Shown here: piece after piece, positions 17,735 to 25,022 of the stretch | Position numbering within the stretch: the first letter of the stretch is position 1 | How the letters are laid out: every line of letters begins with the position of its first letter | Assembly (NCBI RefSeq): GCF_009761815.1 | Contig: NZ_RWIN01000048.1 | Location: 1-40,799 of the forward strand | Length of the DNA: 40,799 nucleotides | DNA from: Pseudomonas sp. PB120 | GTDB lineage: Bacteria; Pseudomonadota; Gammaproteobacteria; Pseudomonadales; Pseudomonadaceae | Direction: 5' to 3' | Notes under the pieces: generated by a model | The model's input: the letters and a program-made list of their open reading frames with translations, nothing else | The model's database searches: none | Told to the model about the DNA's origin: nothing | Program-made: the position numbers and the translations under genes

Positions 17735-17821
17735 CTATGGCATGGCAGCATCTTGGCAAACCGTCTTGAACGTTCAGCGGAGCGCCTCCGCTGGCTGATG
17801 AACCTGCCAGGAAATCCCACC

Positions 17822-18760
17822 ATGAAAGGCGACGCCTCCCTGTTTGCAGCCATTGACCTGGGGTCCAACGCCTTTCGCATGATGATCGGCCAGTCGGTGC
17901 GGCGTAATCAGCAATGGGTGATCCAGGAAGTGAAAACCCTGCGCGAGCCCGTCCGTCTGGCGGAAGGATTCCAGGCCGGGGCGCTGGACGAGCTGGCGCT
18001 GGATCGCGGATGGCAGGCGCTCGCGCGGTTCGGCAAAAAGCTGCGGGGTTTCGAGGCCGGTCGCGTGCGGGCCGTGGCCACCAGCGCGGTGCGGGAAGCC
18101 GACAACGCGCAATTGTTCCTGGCCAGTGCCGAACGGCACCTGGGGTTCGGGATTGACGTGATTTCCGGTCACGAAGAAGCCCGGCTGGTGTACGCCGGCG
18201 TGACCCACACGCTACCGGCCGCACAGACGATGCGACTGGTGCTGGACATCGGCGGCGGCTCCACCGAGCTGATTCTCGGCCGGGGCGCTGAGCCGCTGAT
18301 CACCGAGAGTATCGCGATTGGCAGCGGCACCTTTGGCACGCGTTATTTTCAGGGCGGAAGAATCACCGCCCCGGCGTTGCTCGAAGCCGAGCGCGTGGCC
18401 ACGCTGCAGTTTGAAAAAGTCGCCCGTCGCTACCGCGAACTGGGTTGGCAGCAGACCATCGGCTCATCCGGCACCGCACGGATGCTGGCCAAAGTGCTTA
18501 AGGCAAATGGCCTGAACGACTACGGCCAGAACGGCATCACCTACAGCGGCCTGCTGCGGTTGTCGTTGCGCCTGCTCGAAGTCGGGCATGTCAAACAACT
18601 CAAGCTGGCCGGCTTGCAGAGCCATCGGCTGAGCATTCTGCCCGGCGGCCTCGTGGTCATGCTGGCGGCGTTCAAGGTCTTCGGCATCTCGCACATGACA
18701 CCTTCGGAGCCCGGCTTACGGTTTGGCGTCCTGCATGGTTTGATCCACAAGAGCTGCTAG
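17822..18760 (+). CDS. Short Ppx/GppA-family phosphatase
   Basis: This 312-residue member of the exopolyphosphatase/pppGpp phosphatase family has the actin-like fold. The first phosphate-binding motif is AIDLGSNAFRMMIGQ near the start and the second is LDIGGGSTELILGRG near residue 145. It lacks the C-terminal HD-type and helical domains that bring E. coli Ppx and GppA to about 500 residues, so it is a two-domain short form like those of mycobacteria. The ATG at 17822 follows CAGGAAA at normal spacing. An upstream extension to 17684 is rejected. Divergence from ppk2 over a shared Pho-box region suggests polyphosphate hydrolysis and regulation by phosphate. Confidence 0.9.
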   Translation: MKGDASLFAAIDLGSNAFRMMIGQSVRRNQQWVIQEVKTLREPVRLAEGFQAGALDELALDRGWQALARFGKKLRGFEAGRVRAVATSAVREADNAQLFLASAERHLGFGIDVISGHEEARLVYAGVTHTLPAAQTMRLVLDIGGGSTELILGRGAEPLITESIAIGSGTFGTRYFQGGRITAPALLEAERVATLQFEKVARRYRELGWQQTIGSSGTARMLAKVLKANGLNDYGQNGITYSGLLRLSLRLLEVGHVKQLKLAGLQSHRLSILPGGLVVMLAAFKVFGISHMTPSEPGLRFGVLHGLIHKSC

Positions 18761-18798
18761 GCTTGGGGTCGATCCCAAGCACTGAGTGAATCCCTGAC

Positions 18799-19257
18799 AT
18801 GGCAGTCCAGACCCTGCGCGCCGACGCAACTCACCTCGATAAAATCGCCCCGCTGTTCGATGCCTACCGTGGCTTTTATGGCCAGCCGCCGAACCTGCCG
18901 CAGTCCCGCGACTTCCTCGCCGAGCGCATCGACCGCGACGAATCAGTGATTTTCTACGTGCAGGACGCCACGGGCGAAGCACTGGGTTTCGTCCAGTTGT
19001 ACCCCACGTTTTCCTCTATCGATGCCCACCGCACCTGGCTGCTCAGCGACCTGTTCACCGCACCTTCGGCCCGTGGGCAAGGCGTCGGGACGCTGCTGAT
19101 GAACGCTGCGCGGGACTTTGCGCTGTCGACCGGCGCCAAGGGCATGGTCCTGGAAACGGCCACCGATAACTTTGGCGCGCAACGCTTGTATGAGTCGTTG
19201 GGCTACGTGCGCGATGTGGGTTACTACACCTACTGCCTCGATTTGCGCCAAGGCTGA
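18799..19257 (+). CDS. GNAT-family N-acetyltransferase
   Basis: This 152-residue protein has the GNAT fold. Motif A, which binds acetyl-CoA, is SDLFTAPSARGQGVGTLLM near residues 76-94. Motif B follows as DNFGAQRLYESLGYVRD. It follows the ppx-like gene by 38 bp on the same strand and ends 4 bp from the convergent secretion gene. The substrate is unknown. Small standalone GNATs of this type may act on amino acids, polyamines or antibiotics. Confidence 0.9.
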   Translation: MAVQTLRADATHLDKIAPLFDAYRGFYGQPPNLPQSRDFLAERIDRDESVIFYVQDATGEALGFVQLYPTFSSIDAHRTWLLSDLFTAPSARGQGVGTLLMNAARDFALSTGAKGMVLETATDNFGAQRLYESLGYVRDVGYYTYCLDLRQG

Positions 19258-19261
19258 CGGG

Positions 19262-21358
19262 TCAGAAACCGCTTTCGCGCATCAATACCGCCAGCAGATG
19301 AGTCGCGGCATCACCGAGCAGGCTGCGCCGTTCGCCTTCGATCTTCAGGTGTCCGCGGGTTTCGCGCAGGGTCGGCAACGGTTGATCGAGCTGAATCAGC
19401 ACCTGGAACAGCGCGGCACTCGGGACCAGCGGGTGTTCCTGGGAGGTGGTCGGTACCGGGCCGCCGAAGCGCGACGACAACATGCGATGGGACAGTTGAC
19501 TGGCGCGGGTACTGCCGATGACCAGCACCTTGCCGCTCAACGGTGTGGTCTGGCCGTCGGGGTAGAACCGCACGTGATCGCCGGTGACCAGGCGGTGTAC
19601 CTGATCCTGTGCGACATAGGCATCCACTTGCCAGCTGCGCGGGTCGATCAAGATCCCGAGGGATTCCTGACGCCCGATCCATTGGCCGGGTTTCCAGTCC
19701 GGGTTCACGTCCAGCCAGACGCCGCCAAACGGGGTGGCCAGGTTGAGCCGGGCGATTTCCGAGCGGGCGGCACGGGCTTCTTCGAATTGCACGTTGAGGC
19801 GCTGACGGGTGACCGCGTCTTCGGCCAGTCCGCCGGGGTCGGCCAACAACCCGGAGAGGCGTGCTTCATAGCTGCGGGCATTGGCCTCGCTGCTGAGCAT
19901 GCGCGAGGCGATGTCTGGTTCGTCGAGCACCGCCAGAATCTCGCCAGCCTTGACCGGGCCGCCCTCGTGGATCGATTGCAGCCGGGCCGGGTACGGCGCA
20001 TAGACCCGCAACTGGTGCTCGGCGCGGGCCACGCCGACCGCATCGATCTGGGTTCGCCACGGCAGCGCCAGCCCGAGCAGAATCAAGCCCAGGACCGCAT
20101 AAAACAGCACTTTGCGTCGGCTCGGAATCGCGGCGCGGTGGGTCCACCAGTGACTCAATTCACGCAGCACCGGCATTGCGATAAACCACGACAGTTCAAC
20201 CATGAACAGAAGAATCCCGAGCAGCTTGAAGAAGAACAGATAGACCGCCAGCGCGATCCCCAGAAACAGCACCAGCCGATACAGCCAGGTGATGATCGCG
20301 AACGTCACCAGCAGCCGTCGTTGCCCGGTCGGAAACGGCTCCGGCCAGTCCTCCTGCAAGCCCAGCAAATTGCGCCGCAACGTGACCCGGGCCAGCGCCG
20401 ACGCACGTTCGTGAAGGTTGGGAAAATCGAGCAGGTCAGAAAGGATAAAGTAGCCGTCGAAACGCATGAACGGGCTGGCATTCAGCGCCAGCGACAGCAA
20501 CCAGCTGGTGGTCGCCAGATAGAGCAGCGCGTTACGCAACGCGCCCGGATCGCACAGGGCCCAGCCCAGGGTCGAAAGCCCGGCGAGCGACAATTCGGTG
20601 ACAATCCCCGCCGCCGCGATGGCCAGCCGCTGCCGCGAGCGGCTGAGCTTCCAGCTTTCGCCGGTGTCGGTGTAGAGCATTGGCCACATGACGACAAACG
20701 CGATGCCCATGTGCCCGACGCGCAAGCCCAGGCGTGTCGCCACCAGCGCGTGCCCCAGCTCATGCAGGGTTTTGGCGACGATCAGCGCCAGGGCAAAACT
20801 GAACAGGCCTTCGGTGGAAAACGACTCGACCACGGCGTTGGTAAAACTGTCCCACTGTTGCAGCACCAGAATCACCCCGAGCAGGCTCAGGCAAAACACC
20901 AGAAGGCCGGTGAGCGGGTGGAACACCCATCGCAGTGCATGTGCCAGGTGCTGCAAAGGTTGTTGCGGGCGCAGCAGCGGAATTCGGAAAAACAGGTAAT
21001 GGTGCAGCCACCAGCGCCAGCTCAACCAACTGCCTTGCTCGCCTTTGGCTTGAAGTCGCGCCAGCGCCGCCGGACCGACGCGCAGCAGCTGGTGTTGTTC
21101 AAGGAATTGCCGGAAGTCGAGGATTTGCTCCACGTCCGGTTTGAGCGCAGTGCCTTCGGCGATCTGTTCGCTGATCTGCCGGGGTGACTGGCCCCAACGC
21201 AGCAGGCATTCGAATTCCAGCCAGCCGATGCGGTAGAAGCGGTTGATCACCGTGTCCTGGATCACCCACGCCGGCTCACCGTTGCTGCCGTGGGCGGCCT
21301 CGCTCAGGCGCAGGTCCTCGCGCAGGGGTGGCAGGGGCAGATCGGCCGGGTCGAGCAT
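19262..21358 (-). CDS. Hybrid PqqD-like / M50 metalloprotease / HlyD membrane protein
   Basis: This is a 698-residue inner-membrane protein with three parts. Residues about 28-95 resemble a PqqD/RRE winged-helix peptide-recognition domain (WLEFECLLRWGQSPRQISEQI ends one helix pair, trimmed here to its character). Residues about 120-425 form a multi-helix site-2-protease-like domain, with zinc motif HELGH at 199-203 and the third ligand region PFMRFDGY (D301). Residues about 430-698 are a HlyD-like lipoyl/beta-barrel adaptor (APYPARLQSIHEGGPVKAGE). The start at 21358 overlaps the upstream stop as TAATG with GGAGTGG before it, so it is translationally coupled. It ends the operon led by the giant protein. 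The hybrid may recognise the N-terminal signal of the giant protein, cleave it and link to the adaptor and TolC. That role is inferred. Confidence 0.85.
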   Translation of the reverse strand: MLDPADLPLPPLREDLRLSEAAHGSNGEPAWVIQDTVINRFYRIGWLEFECLLRWGQSPRQISEQIAEGTALKPDVEQILDFRQFLEQHQLLRVGPAALARLQAKGEQGSWLSWRWWLHHYLFFRIPLLRPQQPLQHLAHALRWVFHPLTGLLVFCLSLLGVILVLQQWDSFTNAVVESFSTEGLFSFALALIVAKTLHELGHALVATRLGLRVGHMGIAFVVMWPMLYTDTGESWKLSRSRQRLAIAAAGIVTELSLAGLSTLGWALCDPGALRNALLYLATTSWLLSLALNASPFMRFDGYFILSDLLDFPNLHERASALARVTLRRNLLGLQEDWPEPFPTGQRRLLVTFAIITWLYRLVLFLGIALAVYLFFFKLLGILLFMVELSWFIAMPVLRELSHWWTHRAAIPSRRKVLFYAVLGLILLGLALPWRTQIDAVGVARAEHQLRVYAPYPARLQSIHEGGPVKAGEILAVLDEPDIASRMLSSEANARSYEARLSGLLADPGGLAEDAVTRQRLNVQFEEARAARSEIARLNLATPFGGVWLDVNPDWKPGQWIGRQESLGILIDPRSWQVDAYVAQDQVHRLVTGDHVRFYPDGQTTPLSGKVLVIGSTRASQLSHRMLSSRFGGPVPTTSQEHPLVPSAALFQVLIQLDQPLPTLRETRGHLKIEGERRSLLGDAATHLLAVLMRESGF

Positions 21359-22704
21359 TACCAGCCACTCCACGCCCGCAACGTCGCCAGCGGTCGACGC
21401 AGCAGGTAATAGCCGAGCATTACGCGACCGCCATACAACTTGGCGGTGCCGTGCAGGCCAAGGCGCGCATGTTCCGGCGTGCCGTCAATGCTCGCCAGCA
21501 ACCGATACGCCACCACGCCTTCGTCGCTGGGGCGCGCCTGATAACTGGTTTCCAGAATCTTGCCCTTGAGCGGGGTCAGCGGGTACGCCGTCAGGAACAG
21601 CGTGACTTCGGCGCCGGGTTCCAGGGCAATCGCATCGGCCACGGCGAGCTGGATCAACATCGCGGGCTGGGTCGGGTCGGCCACCTGCATGATGCGTTCA
21701 CCGGTGACCACCGGTTTGCCCAGCCAGTCGTTGGGGTCGCTGAACACCGCGACGCCGCTGCGTGGCGACAGCACTTGAGTGCGCTTGAGTTGGGCCTGGA
21801 CCGCCGCCAGTTCTGCCCGTCGCTGTTGCGCGCGACCTTCAAGCAGGGTCAGTTCGCCTTTGCTTTGCGGGTTGTCAAAGGCCCGCTGGCTGGCGGCCAG
21901 CAGCTCGGCATCGGCCACCGCGACTTCTTTGCCGAGCACTTCGGCGCGGCTGCGCAGGGTGGTTTCGTTGAGGAAGAACAGCGGGGTGCCGGCGTCGACG
22001 GGCTGATTGGGCCGGACCTGAATCTGTTCGATCACGCCATCAATCGGCGAGCTGATGATCTGCGCCTGGCGGGAGACGATTTCCGTGGGGGCCAAGGCCG
22101 TTTGCCGCACCGGCAGTAACAGCAGCGCACCGACCACCAACAGCCCCAGCACCAGCTGCTTGCGGTTGGGCCACCAGCGCCCGAAGCGTCGACGTCGGAC
22201 CAGCGACGCCCAGCAATAGGCCCAGGTCTGAATCAGTCCGCCGAGGTGTTGGCGCAGCACGGCGGGCGGTTCCTGATCGAGCAGCAGCAACAGCAGGCCC
22301 AGCCGTCGTTGATCGCGATCCTGCAGCGGGACGCACCACACCCCCGACGGCCACCATTCGCTCCAGCCTTCGGCAATGTCCGGGGGCGGGGGGGTGGTGT
22401 CTTGTGTCAGCCAGACCGGCTCGCCGTCGGGCACCTGACTCGCGACCCAGCGACTCGCCCGGCGCAGCCACACCAGATAGGGCGAGTCTTCGCTGGGCCG
22501 TGACAGCCCGGACACGCTGAGCAATTCAAGGGCCGACTCGTGCTGGGCAAACACCAGCGCCTGATGAAACGCCAGCAACGGGTACAGGTCGTTGGCCATG
22601 CTGAACGCCAGGGTGTTCAGCGAATCGGCGGCCATCGCCTTGTCACGCAGGGCGTCGAGTTCGAGCAGCAAGTGCGGATGGGGTAGGGGCTCATTCATGG
22701 TCAT
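21358..22704 (-). CDS. GAF-like / TM / HlyD adaptor hybrid
   Basis: This 448-residue protein has a cytoplasmic N-terminal domain of about 170 residues. Its pattern is GAF-like (FSMANDLYPLLAFHQALVFA, then VWCVPLQDRDQRRLGLLLLL). One transmembrane segment follows (LVLGLLVVGALLLLPV, about residue 200), then a periplasmic HlyD-type adaptor with an N-terminal half-lipoyl motif (SPIDGVIEQIQVRPNQPVDAG), a coiled coil and the C-terminal beta-barrel. A sensory or docking domain on an adaptor is unusual. It lies 12 bp after the soluble HlyD gene, and its stop overlaps the start of the M50 hybrid. No good ribosome site is seen, and ATG 22698 is an alternative start. It probably spans the membrane as part of the same export complex. 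Confidence 0.85.
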   Translation of the reverse strand: MTMNEPLPHPHLLLELDALRDKAMAADSLNTLAFSMANDLYPLLAFHQALVFAQHESALELLSVSGLSRPSEDSPYLVWLRRASRWVASQVPDGEPVWLTQDTTPPPPDIAEGWSEWWPSGVWCVPLQDRDQRRLGLLLLLLDQEPPAVLRQHLGGLIQTWAYCWASLVRRRRFGRWWPNRKQLVLGLLVVGALLLLPVRQTALAPTEIVSRQAQIISSPIDGVIEQIQVRPNQPVDAGTPLFFLNETTLRSRAEVLGKEVAVADAELLAASQRAFDNPQSKGELTLLEGRAQQRRAELAAVQAQLKRTQVLSPRSGVAVFSDPNDWLGKPVVTGERIMQVADPTQPAMLIQLAVADAIALEPGAEVTLFLTAYPLTPLKGKILETSYQARPSDEGVVAYRLLASIDGTPEHARLGLHGTAKLYGGRVMLGYYLLRRPLATLRAWSGW

Positions 22705-22716
22705 GGCGGGTCACGT

Positions 22717-23481
22717 TCATGGCTGAGCAGTGTCTTGGTTGAACCGGGCGGTGCCGCTCATGCCGGCCATCAGGTCCGGGAATTTTTCGTCAAGCCGCGC
22801 CTCCAGTTCGACGGTCTGGGCCACCGCGTCGACCCGCGAATTGATGGCGCTGACATGGGCCGGGTAACTCTTGCCCGTTTCATGGATGCTGATCTGCAAT
22901 GGCAGGCCGGGCCGGAGGGTTTTCAGCAGGTTGGAGGGCACGTTGAGCCGGACTTTCAAGGCGCCGTCGCTGACCAGGTCAAACAGCGGCGTGCCGGCGG
23001 TGACGGTCTGGTACGGCTTCACGTAGACCTTGGCCACATGCCCGGCAAAGGGCGCCAGCACCTGGCAATAGCCGGTCTGGGCCACGCCCATGGCGCGGGC
23101 GCCATCGGCTTTCTGCACCTCGGTGTTGGCCATCGACACTTCAATGTCGCCCACCGCATTGAGCTCGCGCAGTTGCTTTTTTGCCTCGAGATTCTGCTTG
23201 GCCATGGCCAGTTCCGCGACCGCCACTTTGCTCCGGGCTTCGGCTTCGTTGCAGTTGAAACGGGCCAGCAGTTCCGACTTCGCGACATGTTCGCCGAAGC
23301 TGGCCTTAAGCTCGCCGAGGGTGCCGTTCATCTGGCTGGACAACGTGGTTTCCAGTTCGGCGGCAAGCAGCACGCGGATGGCCGTGGCGCTTTCCATGGG
23401 CGGGTCTTCGGCCTGAGCGGCGGGGGCGGCAACCGCCATCACCAGTAAAAACCAACGGGGATCAAGGCTGTGTCGGGACAT
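22717..23481 (-). CDS. Periplasmic HlyD/RND-type adaptor protein
   Basis: This 254-residue adaptor has a signal peptide (cleavage after about residue 24, AAPAAQA). It then has a split lipoyl domain (MNGTLGELKASFGEHVAKSELLARF and LAPFAGHVAKVYVKPYQTVTAGTPLF), a short coiled coil and a beta-barrel (ALKVRLNVPSNLLKTLRPG). It is short for the family and lacks an N-terminal membrane helix beyond the signal. The ATG at 23481 has AAGGA 8 bases upstream and lies inside the 3' end of the TolC-like gene (20-bp overlap). It would bridge the inner-membrane hybrids encoded downstream and the outer-membrane TolC-like channel. Confidence 0.88.
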   Translation of the reverse strand: MSRHSLDPRWFLLVMAVAAPAAQAEDPPMESATAIRVLLAAELETTLSSQMNGTLGELKASFGEHVAKSELLARFNCNEAEARSKVAVAELAMAKQNLEAKKQLRELNAVGDIEVSMANTEVQKADGARAMGVAQTGYCQVLAPFAGHVAKVYVKPYQTVTAGTPLFDLVSDGALKVRLNVPSNLLKTLRPGLPLQISIHETGKSYPAHVSAINSRVDAVAQTVELEARLDEKFPDLMAGMSGTARFNQDTAQP

Positions 23482-24997
23482 TCGGCGTTCCTTGCTGAGT
23501 GACGAGCAGTCGTTGCTGTTCCTGCTCATTCAGCGTGCGCTGAATTTCCCGGGACAGCGTCTTGATGTCGTGTTTTTCGATTTCGGTGGGCAGGACGTCC
23601 AGTCCGACCGAGTTGTACAAGCGGCCCCACGCTGCCTGGGCACTGGAGAACGCCGCTTCACGCTGGTAACGCGACAACAGGTAACGACCTTCGGAGCGAA
23701 TCACTTCCAGTTCGGACCCCAAGGCGCCGGTTCTCGCCGCCTGGGCATAATCGAGCAGGCTGCGGTCGACCCGCAGGCTGTCTTCCGTGAATTCCACTTC
23801 CTGACGCGCCAGTTGATAGCGCAGGGTGCCGACCCGCACTTGGGTCAGGATCGCCATCGACAGCGCCACACGACGGGTGTCGTCGGTTTCGCTCTGGGAT
23901 TTCTCGGCAGCGTTCAACGCCGGCAGTTGCAGCAAGCGCACCAGGTTCATCGAGACTTGCAGGCCGGTACCCATCCAGTCGTTGTTGTACAGAAACTTGT
24001 TGGAGTCATAGCGGTAGCCGTAATCCACGGTGACATTGGGCCAGAGCTGGGCCTTGGCGATGTCCAGGTCTTTCTGGTTGACCCGTTTGCGGTACCACTC
24101 CTCCATGATTTCCGGGCGGTGTTCCAACGACAGCTGTTCAAGCTGGGCCATGCTCTGACGCAGTTCCGGCAGCGGTGGGTCGGCGGTGTCGGCGAGGACC
24201 ATTTTCGAGCCCGGAGGCAACGACATCAGGGCCGCCAGTTCAGCCTGGGCAAACTCCAGGTCCTGGCGGCGCACGGTCAGCAGGTAGATCGAGTCGAGCA
24301 GGGCACGTTGATAGGCGAGGATTTCCTGGCGCGGCAACAAGCCCCGGGTCTCGGCTTCACGGGCTGAGGTGAGGGCGGTGTGGGTCCGGATCAGCAGCTT
24401 GTCGACTTCCGGCATCAATCGCTGCGCACCCAGTGCGCGCCAGTAGGCATTGCGCACGTCTTGCAGCACGTTCTGCGCGACTTTGCGCCGGCGTTCTTCG
24501 GCCATCAGAATCTGATCGGCCTTTTGTTGGGTGCGGTAATAGGCCACGCCGAAATCCAGCAGGCTCCAGCTGAAGCCCAGGCCGTAGATTTCGCGGTAGC
24601 GCTCTTCGGAGGTCGAGGCGCGCAAGCTGACCTGGCGATCTTCAATGCCGACGGAGGTGCCGCCGGAGTCATTGTTGCGTCCGGCGTACCCGGCCGACGC
24701 CACCAGCTTGGGCAGCATTTCGTGGCTGGACACGTCGCGCAGGTCCGAGGCCAGTGCGCTTTCCATGAGTTTGAGGCGGTAGTCGAGGTTGTATTTCAAC
24801 GCCCGTGCCGCGGCTTCGTAAAAGGTGATGGGCGCAGTGACCGGTTCCTGGCCCGAGTACATGCGTGACTGGTCGGCCAGGATGCGCTGGCGATTTTCTT
24901 CGTCAGTAGAGGGCTTGGGCTCCAGTGACGAGCAGGCACTCAAGAGCACTGCGCAGGCAATGCTGCTAGTCAACAGCCTGGTAGCGGTTTTCGGCAT
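23462..24997 (-). CDS. TolC-family outer membrane efflux lipoprotein
   Basis: This is a 511-residue outer-membrane factor. The lipobox L19-S20-A21-C22 with Ser at +2 predicts acylation and outer-membrane sorting. The two long TolC repeats are seen as YEAAARALKYNLDYRLKLMESALASD and the later LEHRPEIMEEWYRKRVNQKDLDIAKAQLWP region. The start at 24997 is chosen because AAAGGA sits 6 bases upstream. The ATG at 25003 is too close to it and the frame to 25081 enters the giant gene. It begins 25 bp after the giant protein gene and should provide the exit duct for that protein. Confidence 0.9.
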   Translation of the reverse strand: MPKTATRLLTSSIACAVLLSACSSLEPKPSTDEENRQRILADQSRMYSGQEPVTAPITFYEAAARALKYNLDYRLKLMESALASDLRDVSSHEMLPKLVASAGYAGRNNDSGGTSVGIEDRQVSLRASTSEERYREIYGLGFSWSLLDFGVAYYRTQQKADQILMAEERRRKVAQNVLQDVRNAYWRALGAQRLMPEVDKLLIRTHTALTSAREAETRGLLPRQEILAYQRALLDSIYLLTVRRQDLEFAQAELAALMSLPPGSKMVLADTADPPLPELRQSMAQLEQLSLEHRPEIMEEWYRKRVNQKDLDIAKAQLWPNVTVDYGYRYDSNKFLYNNDWMGTGLQVSMNLVRLLQLPALNAAEKSQSETDDTRRVALSMAILTQVRVGTLRYQLARQEVEFTEDSLRVDRSLLDYAQAARTGALGSELEVIRSEGRYLLSRYQREAAFSSAQAAWGRLYNSVGLDVLPTEIEKHDIKTLSREIQRTLNEQEQQRLLVTQQGTPNVPTQP

Positions 24998-25022
24998 ATT
25001 CATTCCTTTGTCGTTAACCCAA

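Noticed and set aside
17767..17776. Perfect palindrome TGAACGTTCA upstream of the ppx-like gene, resembling the BetI-like operator
   Set aside because: It lacks the 4-bp spacer of the two convincing operators and lies downstream of the predicted promoter of an unrelated gene. It is probably chance.
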